The position numbers and the translations under genes are program-made. A DNA stretch of 64,000 nt. Origin: Actinomadura parmotrematis. Its GTDB lineage: Bacteria; Actinomycetota; Actinomycetes; Streptosporangiales; Streptosporangiaceae. This document shows positions 45,750 through 54,013 of the stretch, piece after piece (positions within the stretch are counted from its first letter, which is position 1; each line of letters opens with the position of its first letter). Below the pieces are notes generated by a model. The model was given only the letters and a program-made list of their open reading frames with translations, was not told the origin of the DNA and searched no databases. The DNA lies in the NCBI RefSeq assembly GCF_019458805.1, contig NZ_JAIBOA010000013.1, forward strand, positions 166,049 through 230,048. The letters run 5' to 3'.

Positions 45750-46991
45750 TCAGTCCTTGCCGCGGGAGGCGACCCACTCCAGGTTCCAGCCGTACGCCTC
45801 GTCCACCGCGAGCTTGCCCCAGCGCGGCCGGCCGGGCGGCGGCAGGACGAACCGGCCTTCGCGGTGCACGACCAGCTCGCCGTTCACGTTCTCGATGAGG
45901 GCGAGGACGGCGTCGCGGGAGGCGTCCGTGCAGTCGTCCATGCGCATCTCGATGGGCGGGGAGCCGATCGGGGACAGCGTGGCGACGGCGTCCAGGCCGC
46001 GGAAGTCGGGGGCGCCGTCGTAGATCTCGGCGAACACCAGGATGCGCTTGAAGCGGGCGGTGTGGTCGAGGTTGATGGTGAGGTTCTCGCCCTGCGCGCG
46101 GGCGCCGCTCCGGTCGTCCTTGTCGAGCTGGATGTAGGGCGGCCGGTCGAGGGCGCCCATGTCGCCGATGGCGTGGATGATGCCCTTGCGGCCGTCGGTG
46201 AGCTCCCACAGGCAGCAGAGGTCCAGGTCGAGGTCGACGCCGCGGCGCAGCTTGCCGAGCAGGCCGGTCGCGGCGCCCTCGCGCGCCGACCAGTTGAGGT
46301 TGACGCGCATGTGGCCGGACGTGGCGCCCTGCTTGGTGAGCGAGACCGTCGGGGCGCTCTTGGTCAGCGAGATCCGGCCGCCCTGCACCTGCGGCGGCGG
46401 CGGTGCCTGCGGCTGCGGCGGCGCGGGCGGAGCGGGCGCCGGGGCGGGCGGGGGCGGCGGGGCGGGCGCGTCGTCGACGGTGATGCCGAAGTCGGTGGCG
46501 AGCCCGGCGAGGCCGCTGTCGTAGCCCTGCCCGACGGCGCGGAACTTCCACGCGCCCTGCCGCCGGTACAGCTCGCCGAGGACGAACGCCGTCTCGGTGG
46601 TGGCGCCGGTGCTGTCGTAGCGGGCGATCTCGGCGCCGGACGCGGCGTCGAGGACCCGCACGTACAGGTCCTGGAAGTCGCCGAACGTGCCGCCGTCCGC
46701 CGACGCCGCGATGACGATCTTCTCGATCGCGGGCTCCACCCGGTCCAGGTCGGCGGCGAGCGCGTCGACGACCTCGGGGCCGCGCCGCTTGCCCTCGTGC
46801 CGGACCGCGCCCGACGGGTGGGCGGGCTGGTTGTAGAAGACGAAGTCGCCGTCGGAGCGCACCTTGCCCGCCGCGCCGAGCAGCAGCGCGGACGCGTCGG
46901 CGTCCGGGACGCCGAGGCCGCCCCGCCAGCCGAGCTCGACGCGGACGGCGGGAGCGGGCACCGCGGTGTTGGCGCCCTTCTGCAACGACAT
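45750..46991 (-). CDS. Double TerD-domain protein
   Basis: The 413-residue protein has two calcium-binding TerD-type domains separated by a Pro/Ala-rich linker (residues 177-203). The first (SLQKGANTAVP, DGDFVFYNQP, ELYRRQGAWKFRAVGQGY) is a canonical TerD; the second (VNLNWSAREGA, VDLDLDLCCLWEL, PPYIQLDKDDRSG) is TerA-like. TerD proteins act in tellurite and stress resistance. No other ter gene is close by. The ATG start is preceded by GGAGG. Confidence 0.9.
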   Translation of the reverse strand: MSLQKGANTAVPAPAVRVELGWRGGLGVPDADASALLLGAAGKVRSDGDFVFYNQPAHPSGAVRHEGKRRGPEVVDALAADLDRVEPAIEKIVIAASADGGTFGDFQDLYVRVLDAASGAEIARYDSTGATTETAFVLGELYRRQGAWKFRAVGQGYDSGLAGLATDFGITVDDAPAPPPPPAPAPAPPAPPQPQAPPPPQVQGGRISLTKSAPTVSLTKQGATSGHMRVNLNWSAREGAATGLLGKLRRGVDLDLDLCCLWELTDGRKGIIHAIGDMGALDRPPYIQLDKDDRSGARAQGENLTINLDHTARFKRILVFAEIYDGAPDFRGLDAVATLSPIGSPPIEMRMDDCTDASRDAVLALIENVNGELVVHREGRFVLPPPGRPRWGKLAVDEAYGWNLEWVASRGKD

Positions 46992-47054
46992 GGACCCTCC
47001 TTGTGATCAGCCCTCGCCAGCGCAGACGAACGGGCGGGGCCGAAGGTTCCGCGC

Positions 47055-48107
47055 TCAGGGCACCCGGGCCGTCCAGTCCGGGGAACCGAACTTACCGGCC
47101 GCGAGCTCCTCGGCGCGGCGCATCTCCGCGTCGGTGACGCCGCCCGCGGCCAGCCCGTACCGCCCTCGGAAGTGCGCGATCATGCGGTCGATGACCTCCT
47201 CGCGGGGCAGGCCGGTCTGGCTGCGCAGCGGGTCCACGCGCTTCTGCGCGCTGGCGATGCCCTTGTCGGAGATCTTCTCGCGGCCGATCCGCAGCACCTC
47301 GGTCATCTTGGCCGCGTCGATGTCGTAGGACATGGTGACGTGGTGCAGGACGGCGCCGGCGGCGAGCCGCTTCTGCGCCGCGCCGCCGATCTTGCCGTGG
47401 GCGGAGGCGATGTCGTTCAGCGGCTTGTACCAGGCGTCGATGCCGAGCTCGGCGAGGGCGCCGAGCACCCAGTCGTCCAGGTAGGCGTAGCTGTCGGCGA
47501 ACGACATGCCGGCGACGAGGGAGTCCGGCGCGTACAGCGAGTAGGTGACGGTGTCGCCGGGCTCGACGAACATCGCGCCGCCGCCGCTGATCCGGCGGAC
47601 GACGGTGACGCCGTGCGCGGCGGCCGCCGCGGCGTCCACCTCGTTGCGCAGCGACTGGAAGCTCCCGATGATCACCGCGGGGGACGCCCACTCCCACACC
47701 CGCAGCGTCGGCGGGCGGCGCCCGGCGGCGACCTCCTCGGCGAGGACCTGGTCGAGCGCCATGTGCAGGGCGGGCTCCTGCGGCCCGTCGTGGACCAGCC
47801 GCCAGTCGTGGTCGCGCCAGTCCGAGGCGCCGGTGAGGGCGCGGCGGACCGCGACGCCGACCTGCTGCGCCGACAGGCCGAGCATGACGGTGCCCGGCGG
47901 CAGCGCGGCCTCGACGCGGCGGGCGAGCCCGTCGGCGTCCAGCCCGGCCGGGGCGCCCTCCAGCGCGGTGTTGATCGCGTCCAGGGCCTCGTCGGGCTCC
48001 AGGAAGAAGTCGCCGCTCACGCGCACATCGCGGAGCAGCCCGTCCGTCACGTCCAGGTCGACGGCCGCCAGCTTGGCGCCGGGCGCCTTGTACTCGCCAT
48101 GCCTCAC
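47055..48107 (-). CDS. lplA: Lipoate-protein ligase A with N-terminal accessory domain
   Basis: The 350-residue protein has an N-terminal 90-residue accessory domain (RHGEYKAPGAKLAAVDLDV, FFLEPDEALDAIN) before the catalytic domain. The latter carries WASPAVIIGSFQSL, RRISGGGAMFV and a Lys in HGKIGGAAQK. It attaches lipoate to E2 subunits. In E. coli LplA the accessory domain is C-terminal, so the order is reversed here, as in some archaea and actinobacteria. The GTG at 48107 matches the family start; two further GTGs lie upstream. Confidence 0.88.
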   Translation of the reverse strand: MRHGEYKAPGAKLAAVDLDVTDGLLRDVRVSGDFFLEPDEALDAINTALEGAPAGLDADGLARRVEAALPPGTVMLGLSAQQVGVAVRRALTGASDWRDHDWRLVHDGPQEPALHMALDQVLAEEVAAGRRPPTLRVWEWASPAVIIGSFQSLRNEVDAAAAAAHGVTVVRRISGGGAMFVEPGDTVTYSLYAPDSLVAGMSFADSYAYLDDWVLGALAELGIDAWYKPLNDIASAHGKIGGAAQKRLAAGAVLHHVTMSYDIDAAKMTEVLRIGREKISDKGIASAQKRVDPLRSQTGLPREEVIDRMIAHFRGRYGLAAGGVTDAEMRRAEELAAGKFGSPDWTARVP

Positions 48108-48147
48108 ACCGGGCACAACCACCGGACGCCGCCGGTGATTCCGCAGG

Positions 48148-49116
48148 TCAGCCCCGGCGGCCGCGCGGCTTCAACCGGGTGGGCGGCAGCGCCGGCGCGG
48201 GGATGGGGGCCCCGTCGTAGCCGCGGACGGTGCCGAAGCGGCCGCCGTCGCCCATCCAGTCGGCACGGGCGGCGGCGATGTCCTCGTGGGTGCGGCCGAC
48301 GAAGTTCCACCACATGACGAGCTCCTCCTCGAACGGCTCGCCGCCGAGCAGCACCAGGCCGCTGTCGGCGGACGCGCGGAGCGGCAGCTCGCGGCGGCCG
48401 CGGCCGAGGTAGAGCATCGAGCCGGGGTCGAGGGGGACGCCGTCCACCTCGGTCCGCCCGGACATGGTGAGCACCGCGTACTCGTACTCCGGGCGGAGCG
48501 GCAGCCGCGCCTCCGCGCCGTCGCGCAGCGCGAGGTCGGCGCCGACGATCGGGGTGTAGGCGGTGCCGGGCGACACCGCGCCGTCGAGGTCGCCGAGGAT
48601 GACGGTCGCGGTGAGGCCGGGCGCCTGGACGACCGGCAGGTCGGGGTGGTGCTCGAACGCGGGCGCGGTGCGGCGGTGCGCGTCCGGCAGCGCCACCCAC
48701 AGCTGCGCGCCGTGCAGGATCGCCGGGTGCTCGCGCGGCGACTCCTCCGAGTGCGAGATGGCGCGGCCCGACGTCATCAGGCCGAGCTCGCGCGGGCGGA
48801 TCGTCGCGAGGCTGCCGAGGCTGTCGCGGTGCAGCACCTCGCCGCCGTGCAGCCAGCTCACCGTCTGGAGGCCGATGTGGGGGTGCGGCGGCACCTGCAT
48901 GCCGGGCTCGCCGGCGATGTCGTCGGGCCCGTAGTTGTCGACGAAGCACCACGCGCCGACCATGCGGCGCCCGAGCGTCGGCAGCAGCCGCCGCACGACG
49001 GTGCTGCCGCCGAGCGGCACCTCGCGGGGCTTCAGCAGCTCGCGGACGGGCGCGTGGGCGACGTCGCCGCGTCCGCCGAGGGGCCGTTCGGACGGGCGGG
49101 GGTCCAGGTTGCTCAC
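48148..49116 (-). CDS. Pirin-like bicupin protein
   Basis: The 322-residue bicupin has the pirin metal motif MQVPPHPHIGLQTVSWL with PHPHIG, followed by the LMTSGRAISHSEE motif completing the metal site. A C-terminal cupin ends with GGEPFEEELVMWWNFVGRT. Pirins are metal-dependent dioxygenase-like or transcription co-regulators. It lies between lplA and the DUF3592 gene on the same strand, with gaps of 40 and 19 bp, and may be part of one transcript with the latter. Confidence 0.9.
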   Translation of the reverse strand: MSNLDPRPSERPLGGRGDVAHAPVRELLKPREVPLGGSTVVRRLLPTLGRRMVGAWCFVDNYGPDDIAGEPGMQVPPHPHIGLQTVSWLHGGEVLHRDSLGSLATIRPRELGLMTSGRAISHSEESPREHPAILHGAQLWVALPDAHRRTAPAFEHHPDLPVVQAPGLTATVILGDLDGAVSPGTAYTPIVGADLALRDGAEARLPLRPEYEYAVLTMSGRTEVDGVPLDPGSMLYLGRGRRELPLRASADSGLVLLGGEPFEEELVMWWNFVGRTHEDIAAARADWMGDGGRFGTVRGYDGAPIPAPALPPTRLKPRGRRG

Positions 49117-49135
49117 CGCCCGATCATCACACAGG

Positions 49136-49555
49136 TCAGCGCGCGGTCCCGACGAGGATCGCGACGCCGATGAGGGCGAGGACGCACCCGGCGGCGACGA
49201 GCCCGACGGCGCCGGACGCCCCGCGGTTCCCGGCGGTGTCCACCCGCGCCCGATCCGGGTCGGCGGGGTCGTAGAGCACCGGGACGCTGCGGCCCTTGCT
49301 CTGCTGGAGCTCCCACGCGCTGCCGGGGAGCTCCCCGACCGTCCGGACGTCGGCGCCCTCGGCGGTGCGGAACCGCAGCACCGGGAAGTACTCGTTGGAG
49401 TCGGTGGAGCGCACCACGCGCACGTCCTCGACCACGCCCCAGGCGCGCCGCGCCGACGCCAGGAACGCGCGCGTCGTGCGGAACCGGTGGACGCCCCCGA
49501 TCACGAACCCCGCGCCGAACGCCAGGAACACCAGCGCCGCGAACCAGCCGGTCAC
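49136..49555 (-). CDS. DUF3592 membrane protein
   Basis: The 139-residue protein has one helix at each end (FAALVFLAFGAGFVIGG and GLVAAGCVLALIGVAILVG) around a strand-rich domain with PVLRFRTAEGADV and PVLYDPADPDRARVD, matching DUF3592. Function unknown. The ATG overlaps the stop of the upstream membrane gene by four bases, tying it to the tad minus arm by position. Confidence 0.8.
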   Translation of the reverse strand: MTGWFAALVFLAFGAGFVIGGVHRFRTTRAFLASARRAWGVVEDVRVVRSTDSNEYFPVLRFRTAEGADVRTVGELPGSAWELQQSKGRSVPVLYDPADPDRARVDTAGNRGASGAVGLVAAGCVLALIGVAILVGTAR

Positions 49556-49953
49556 CAGTACCCGCCGCCTTCCTTCTCGCGTTCCGCGATGCGGGCGGCC
49601 ACGAGCAGCCCGATCGCGGCGCCGCCGACGCCCTCGGCGGCGGACAGCGCGCCCGCGGCGGGATCGACGGCCCCGGCCGCCACGCCCGCGAGCCCGGCGA
49701 GGATCGCCAGCGCGGGCATGAGCAGCAGGCTGGGCAGCCAGCGGGCGAGCCGCGTCCGGTCGCGGCAGAACGCCCCCGTCACGATCACCATGAGCGCGCT
49801 GATCAGGATCCAGGGGACGTCGAGGCGGACGAGCCGGTCGAAGGCCGACAGCGTCGCCGGCCCCTCGGCGCCGCCCGCGAGCTGGGACACGACGGTGAAC
49901 CCGACGAGCCAGACGACGAGGGCGGCGGCCCAGCCGCTCAGCAGCCGGACCAT
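49552..49953 (-). CDS. Small membrane protein, paralogue of 54014-54457
   Basis: The 133-residue protein has four hydrophobic segments. Its central helices (LDVPWILISALMVIVTGAFCRDRTRLARW, shown in parts as PWILISALM and VTGAFCRD) match the order VHLPWTLFCVAMAFAAGVYLRD in the protein encoded at 54014-54457, including the following charged loop and the GVGxxxIGLLxA end. The two paralogues flank the minus arm of the tad locus. Stop and start overlap those of its neighbours. Function unknown. Confidence 0.7.
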   Translation of the reverse strand: MVRLLSGWAAALVVWLVGFTVVSQLAGGAEGPATLSAFDRLVRLDVPWILISALMVIVTGAFCRDRTRLARWLPSLLLMPALAILAGLAGVAAGAVDPAAGALSAAEGVGGAAIGLLVAARIAEREKEGGGYW

Positions 49954-49954
49954 C

Positions 49955-50587
49955 TCAGCCGACCCGGATCGAGCCGATGATCCCGTCGACGACGTCGCGG
50001 GGCAGCTTCCCGCGCGCCCAGGTGATCCGGACGGTGTGCACGTGGTCGTCCTCGCCGAGGACGCCGATGTCGGCGCCCTGGCCGGGGCCGCCCGCGCCGC
50101 GGAAGTCGGTGAAGGTGTAGTCGGTGCGGTGGGCGGCCCGCGCGCCCTTCACCTTGATGTCCTTGCTGCCGGTGCGGTGGTAGTCCTTGGCGCGCAGCAG
50201 CGCCCCGGCCGAGCTGATGGACTCCAGGGTGCCGGCGCTGCCGTGGTCGGAGACGTCCAGGACCGCTTCGAGGAGGGCGCTCCGGTCCGGCGCCTGCGCG
50301 GAGAGCGGCAGGGACGCGTCGGGGCCCTTCGTCCAGTCGCCCGGCCGCGCCACCGACAGGGCGGGCGCCTGCATCCGCACGTACCCGCGCGGGGTGGCGC
50401 CGTCGCCGCCCCCCGCCGAGCAGGAGGCCGCGACCAGCAGCGGCACCGCGCCCGCCGCGAGGACGGCGCCGAGCCGGCCGCGGGGCGGCGCGCTACCCGG
50501 TCGTGCACTCGGGCCAGTCCTGGAACGTCCGCTGCCCGTTCTGCGGAGCGCCGAGATACTGCGAACCGACCAGCGTCTGCTTCTCAC
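49955..50587 (-). CDS. Putative lipoprotein downstream of the large Flp-like gene
   Basis: The 210-residue product has a very long basic N-terminus, a hydrophobic stretch (LGAVLAAGAVPLLVAA) and the lipobox VAAS/C at about residue 56. The mature domain (RMQAPALSVARPGDWTKG, DVSDHGSAGTLESISSAGALL) is a small secreted fold of unknown type. The only ATG in frame is at 50587 and overlaps the Flp-like gene by 95 bp; a nearer start is not visible, so the start is doubtful. It closely follows the Flp-like gene and may act with it outside the cell. Confidence 0.65.
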   Translation of the reverse strand: MRSRRWSVRSISALRRTGSGRSRTGPSARPGSAPPRGRLGAVLAAGAVPLLVAASCSAGGGDGATPRGYVRMQAPALSVARPGDWTKGPDASLPLSAQAPDRSALLEAVLDVSDHGSAGTLESISSAGALLRAKDYHRTGSKDIKVKGARAAHRTDYTFTDFRGAGGPGQGADIGVLGEDDHVHTVRITWARGKLPRDVVDGIIGSIRVG

Positions 50588-51923
50588 CCTCGTAACCCCC
50601 CTCGATGCCGAACTTCAGCTCCGCCGCGATCTCCGCGGCGATCTTGAACTCGTCCACGTCGCCCGCGTAGGTGTTCCGGCTCACCACGCCCCGGTCGTAG
50701 ATCAGCTTGTCGAACGGATCCCCGCCGGGTCCAGGGTCGCGCGTCACCAGCGGGCCGTCCTGGTCGAAGGTGTTGCGGACGGTCTGCAGCGGCATCAGGA
50801 ACGCGTTGTCGTGGATCCACTTCTCGCCGAGCGCGCGGTTGGAGTCGTCGAAGTTGAGCGTGGTGGTCGTCACCGACACCTTCTTGTCGGTGCCCTTGAC
50901 CGAGCCGTTGTTCTTGCCCGGGTTCTTGAACCCCTCGCTGGCGTTCTCCTCCTGGGTGGTGATCCAGGTGACGCTGAGCAGCCGGCCGTCCTTGTCGTAG
51001 GTGACCTTGGTCTGCCCGGTGTAGGAGCGCTCGCCGCCCGGCCCGTACCCGATCACCTTCGCGCCGAGCTTGTAGGAGCCCTTCACCTGGAAGGTGTAGG
51101 AGGTCTTCGGGAACCCGTCCTTGGCGGCGCCGCTCTTGTCGGTGGTGACGATCACCGCGTCGCCCGCCTTGCCCTCGACCTCGGCGCCGGTGCCGATGTC
51201 GGTGACCTTCTTCTTGCCGTCGGAGCCGGTGGTGAGGTTGCCGAACCCGGCGGTGCCCTTCAGCACGCCCTCGACGCCGACCTCGACCTGGCTGATGTCG
51301 GGGTCGCGGGCCTTCGGCTTCCAGCCGGTGGCCTTGTCCCAGAGCCAGAGGCCGGGGCTCAGCTTCTCGCCCTCCTTGTGCAGGACGTCCCACTTCATCT
51401 TGTCGATGAAGTCGCTGGCCTCCTTGTCGTCCTTGAAGACCCAGGTGTCGCCGTACTTGAGGTTCACCGACCCCTCGACCTTGGCACCGAGCTCGCCCCC
51501 GAAACTTCCCTTGCCGAACTGCAACTTCCCGCCGACCTCGGCCTCGGCCCCGAGTTTGTAGTCGACCGGGACCACCATCACCTTGACCTTTCCGTCGGCC
51601 GTCCGCATCTTCACGACCTGGAAATTCTGGCCGATCTTGATGGAGAAGATGGTGACCGATCCGCCGACCTTCTTGGAATTGGAGCTGAGCAGGCAGGCGG
51701 AGGTCGGCGGCTTGTACTCGAACGGCGCGGACGTGCCGCAGTCCTTGCCGCCGAACATGGTGCAGATCGCGGCCCGCACCCCCGACTGGACGGGGTTCGG
51801 GACGAGCAGCAGCAGCGCCACGATGATCAGGCCCGCGAGGACGAGCAGGGCGGTGTACTCGGTGGCCGAGGCGCCCCGGTCCCGCCGCTCGCCGCCCGGG
51901 TGGAGCCCGATTCGTGCTGGCAT
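50493..51923 (-). CDS. Large protein with Flp-type prepilin signal
   Basis: The 476-residue protein begins with a class III prepilin signal: RRDRG/ASATEY at residues 13-23, cleavage after Gly17, Glu at +5 and Tyr at +6, then the pilin helix TALLVLAGLIIVALLLLVP. Normal Flp pilins stop soon after, but here about 430 more residues follow, with a Cys pair and Gly/Lys-rich beta segments (VGGKLQFGKGSFGGELGAK, SYTFQVKGSYKLGAKVIG). It should be processed by the prepilin peptidase at 53307 and displayed on or with the pilus. Predicted to be leaderless (see promoter). Confidence 0.82.
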   Translation of the reverse strand: MPARIGLHPGGERRDRGASATEYTALLVLAGLIIVALLLLVPNPVQSGVRAAICTMFGGKDCGTSAPFEYKPPTSACLLSSNSKKVGGSVTIFSIKIGQNFQVVKMRTADGKVKVMVVPVDYKLGAEAEVGGKLQFGKGSFGGELGAKVEGSVNLKYGDTWVFKDDKEASDFIDKMKWDVLHKEGEKLSPGLWLWDKATGWKPKARDPDISQVEVGVEGVLKGTAGFGNLTTGSDGKKKVTDIGTGAEVEGKAGDAVIVTTDKSGAAKDGFPKTSYTFQVKGSYKLGAKVIGYGPGGERSYTGQTKVTYDKDGRLLSVTWITTQEENASEGFKNPGKNNGSVKGTDKKVSVTTTTLNFDDSNRALGEKWIHDNAFLMPLQTVRNTFDQDGPLVTRDPGPGGDPFDKLIYDRGVVSRNTYAGDVDEFKIAAEIAAELKFGIEGGYEGEKQTLVGSQYLGAPQNGQRTFQDWPECTTG

Positions 51924-51930
51924 GGCCGAG

Positions 51931-51960
51931 ATGCTAGGAAGCTCCGGTGATCGCTCCCAG
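51931..51960 (-). promoter_or_regulatory. Promoter of the large Flp-like gene, shared with flp
   Basis: On the minus strand CTGGGAGCG (51952-51960), 11 bp, then TTCCTAGCAT. The same two blocks with the same 11-bp gap occur before the Flp gene. A -10 box TAGCAT (51931-51936) ends seven bases before the ATG, predicting a leaderless mRNA. That explains the lack of a Shine-Dalgarno site. Confidence 0.55.
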
Positions 51961-51990
51961 AGTCCTGGGGCCCAATGTGCGGGCCCTAAT

Positions 51991-52002
51991 CGGCAGGGCC
52001 CT
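51991..52002 (-). promoter_or_regulatory. GGGCCC element, copy 2
   Basis: AGGGCCCTGCCG on the minus strand, 68 bp before the large Flp-like gene. It matches the right half of the element found before flp, the NlpC/P60 fusion gene and the tad operon. Two further GGGCCC palindromes lie between it and the start. Confidence 0.5.
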
Positions 52003-52025
52003 CCGGGCACCTGCGGGGACGCGGG

Positions 52026-53216
52026 TCAGCCGAAGCGCCGGACGCCGCTCACGCCGCCGCGGACCGGGGTGACGCGCACGTTCAGGCCGGTCTGCGGCGC
52101 CTCGACCATCTTCCCGTCGCCGTAGTAGATGGCGACGTGGTGGGTCGGATTGCCGTAGAAGATCAGGTCGCCGGCCTCCATCTGGCCCGTCACGACCGTC
52201 CCGCGCGAGTCGCTGATCTGGTCGCCGGTGTAGTGCCCGAGGGCGATCCGGCCCTTGGACGCCTGGTACACGGCGAACAGGGTGAGGCCGCTGCAGTCGA
52301 AACCGACGGTCCGGGCGCCGCTGTAGCCGCCCGGCGAGCAGCAGATCCCGAGGCTCGGGCCGCTCGGCCCGCCGCCGCCCCACGAGTAGGGGGTGCCGAG
52401 GTAGCAGAGGGCCCAGGCGACGACCCGCGCTCCGAAGGGCAGGTTCTCGGCGGGCACGCTGCCGTCGGTGGCGCAGTGGTTCACCACCGCTCCGCCGCCC
52501 GCCACGAGGCCGGTCGGCTGGCCCGTGTAGGGCACCGCGCTGGGCTGGTCGACCAGCCGGATCTTGAAGACGCGGGTGAGGGCGGCGCGGTCGGCGACCG
52601 GGTAGGCGGTCACCCCGTCGCAGACCACCCTGACGGCCCCGGCGATGCCGGTGTCGCCGGGCAGCGGGTCGGCCGGGAGGAAGACGCAGTGCGGCAGGAT
52701 CAGCTTGGCGACCGCCGTCGCCGCCCCCACCCGGCCGATGCCCTTCTTGCCGGCGGCGTCGGTGCACAGGTTGCGCCGGTTGCGCAGGTCCTCCTTCTCC
52801 TTGGCGGAGAGCTCGTCCTTGCGCTTGAGCTGGCATTCCTTGGTCGCGACGCTCACCTGGGCGGTGTCGCCCGTCGCCCCGCTCAGCGTCACCTTGCGGA
52901 GGACGGCGTTGTTCTCGCCCGCGTACTTGCCCGCCGGCACCTCGGGCTCGTCACGCACCGACCAGTAGCCGGCGGCGGCGGGGTCGATGCCCTCCATCAC
53001 CAGCGAGACCGCCTGGTCGCGCAGCGGCGCGATGGCGCCGATGGCGGCGGCGTCGGCGCCGATCTGCGCGCGCTGGCGCAGGTCGCTGGCCTGCCCGAGG
53101 CGGCCGAAGACGAGGACGCCCGCGGTCAGCAGCAGCGCCATGCCGACCACGAGCGCGGAGGTCGCCAGGCCGGCGTCCCCGCCGGCGCGCCGTCCGTACC
53201 TGATCCGCCGCAGCAT
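52026..53216 (-). CDS. TadG-like / NlpC-P60 fusion protein
   Basis: The 396-residue protein has a TadG/Tad-domain N-terminus: RRAGGDAGLATSALVVGMALLL as a membrane helix, then DLRQRAQIGADAAAIGAIAPL. The usual Glu at +5 is missing. A middle domain (residues 60-250) has cysteines. The C-terminal NlpC/P60 domain (about 275-396) has the catalytic Cys in GFDCSGLTLF and His in HHVAIYYGDG. It should be a membrane-anchored peptidoglycan hydrolase on the outside. It follows the prepilin peptidase gene after 90 bp that contains the GGGCCC element. Confidence 0.85.
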   Translation of the reverse strand: MLRRIRYGRRAGGDAGLATSALVVGMALLLTAGVLVFGRLGQASDLRQRAQIGADAAAIGAIAPLRDQAVSLVMEGIDPAAAGYWSVRDEPEVPAGKYAGENNAVLRKVTLSGATGDTAQVSVATKECQLKRKDELSAKEKEDLRNRRNLCTDAAGKKGIGRVGAATAVAKLILPHCVFLPADPLPGDTGIAGAVRVVCDGVTAYPVADRAALTRVFKIRLVDQPSAVPYTGQPTGLVAGGGAVVNHCATDGSVPAENLPFGARVVAWALCYLGTPYSWGGGGPSGPSLGICCSPGGYSGARTVGFDCSGLTLFAVYQASKGRIALGHYTGDQISDSRGTVVTGQMEAGDLIFYGNPTHHVAIYYGDGKMVEAPQTGLNVRVTPVRGGVSGVRRFG

Positions 53217-53281
53217 CCGGGCCCCATCGACGCAAGATCGGTCGCTTGTCCCCGCGACCGTAGCCCTGCCGCGACGGCCCC

Positions 53282-53300
53282 CGACAGGGCCCACAGACCC
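53282..53300 (-). promoter_or_regulatory. GGGCCC element, copy 3
   Basis: GGGTCTGTGGGCCCTGTCG on the minus strand, 66 bp before the TadG-like/NlpC-P60 gene. It matches the flp copy (GGGCCCGTGGGCCCTACCG) at 15 of 19 positions and lies at nearly the same distance from its gene as copy 2. Confidence 0.5.
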
Positions 53301-53306
53301 AATCGG

Positions 53307-53954
53307 TCAGGCGTGCACGAGCACCGCGAGGACGGTCCCGGCGACCATGAAGGGGCCGAACGGGAACGACGTCCGGCGCCCGGCCCTGCGGGCGAGGAGC
53401 ATGAGGACGGCGAAGACGCCGCCGAGCGCGAACATCGCGAACAGCCCGAGCGCCCAGGCGGGCCAGCCGAACCAGCCGAGGTAGAGGCCGAGGACGCCGG
53501 ACAGCTTCACGTCCCCGAACCCCATCGCGCGCGGGACGAGGAACCACTGCGCCGCGAACAGCAGGCCGAGCCCCGCCATGCCGGCGAGCGCGGCGAGGTA
53601 GCGGCCGCCCCCGCCGTCGGTGAAGAGCGCGGCGCCGCCGAGGAGGGCGGCGCCGATCGGGTAGCCGGTGAGGGTCAGCGGGTCGGGCAGCCGCTCCAGC
53701 GCCACGTCCACGGCGCTCAGCACGACGCCGACGGCGCCGAGGTAGGCGAGCGCGGCGGCGTCGGGCCGCGGCCCGGCGCGCCAGGCGAGCAGCGCCGCGA
53801 CGGCGAGCGCGGCGAGCGCCACCGGCAGCGGCCGCCGCCGCAGCGGCTCGGTCCAGTCGGCGTGCCGGGACCAGGCGGTCCCGGACGCGCCCGCGCCCTC
53901 GTCCGCGGCGGTCGTGCCGAGGACGGCGTCGGCGTCGCTCTGGTCCGGCGGCAT
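53307..53954 (-). CDS. Prepilin peptidase (A24 family, TadV-like)
   Basis: The 215-residue membrane protease has the two catalytic aspartates in SAVDVALERLPDPLTL and GFGDVKLSG, the A24 signature. It lacks the N-terminal methylase domain of PilD and so resembles TadV/CpaA. It should cleave the Flp pilin, the TadE-type proteins and the large Flp-like protein of this locus after the conserved Gly. GGAGGAGGGG precedes the ATG at 53952-53954. Confidence 0.88.
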   Translation of the reverse strand: MPPDQSDADAVLGTTAADEGAGASGTAWSRHADWTEPLRRRPLPVALAALAVAALLAWRAGPRPDAAALAYLGAVGVVLSAVDVALERLPDPLTLTGYPIGAALLGGAALFTDGGGGRYLAALAGMAGLGLLFAAQWFLVPRAMGFGDVKLSGVLGLYLGWFGWPAWALGLFAMFALGGVFAVLMLLARRAGRRTSFPFGPFMVAGTVLAVLVHA

Positions 53955-54013
53955 GGACGCCCCTCCTCCAGGGTGGCCGGGCGCGCCCGGCGGGGTTCCG
54001 GGCGCCCAGCATG

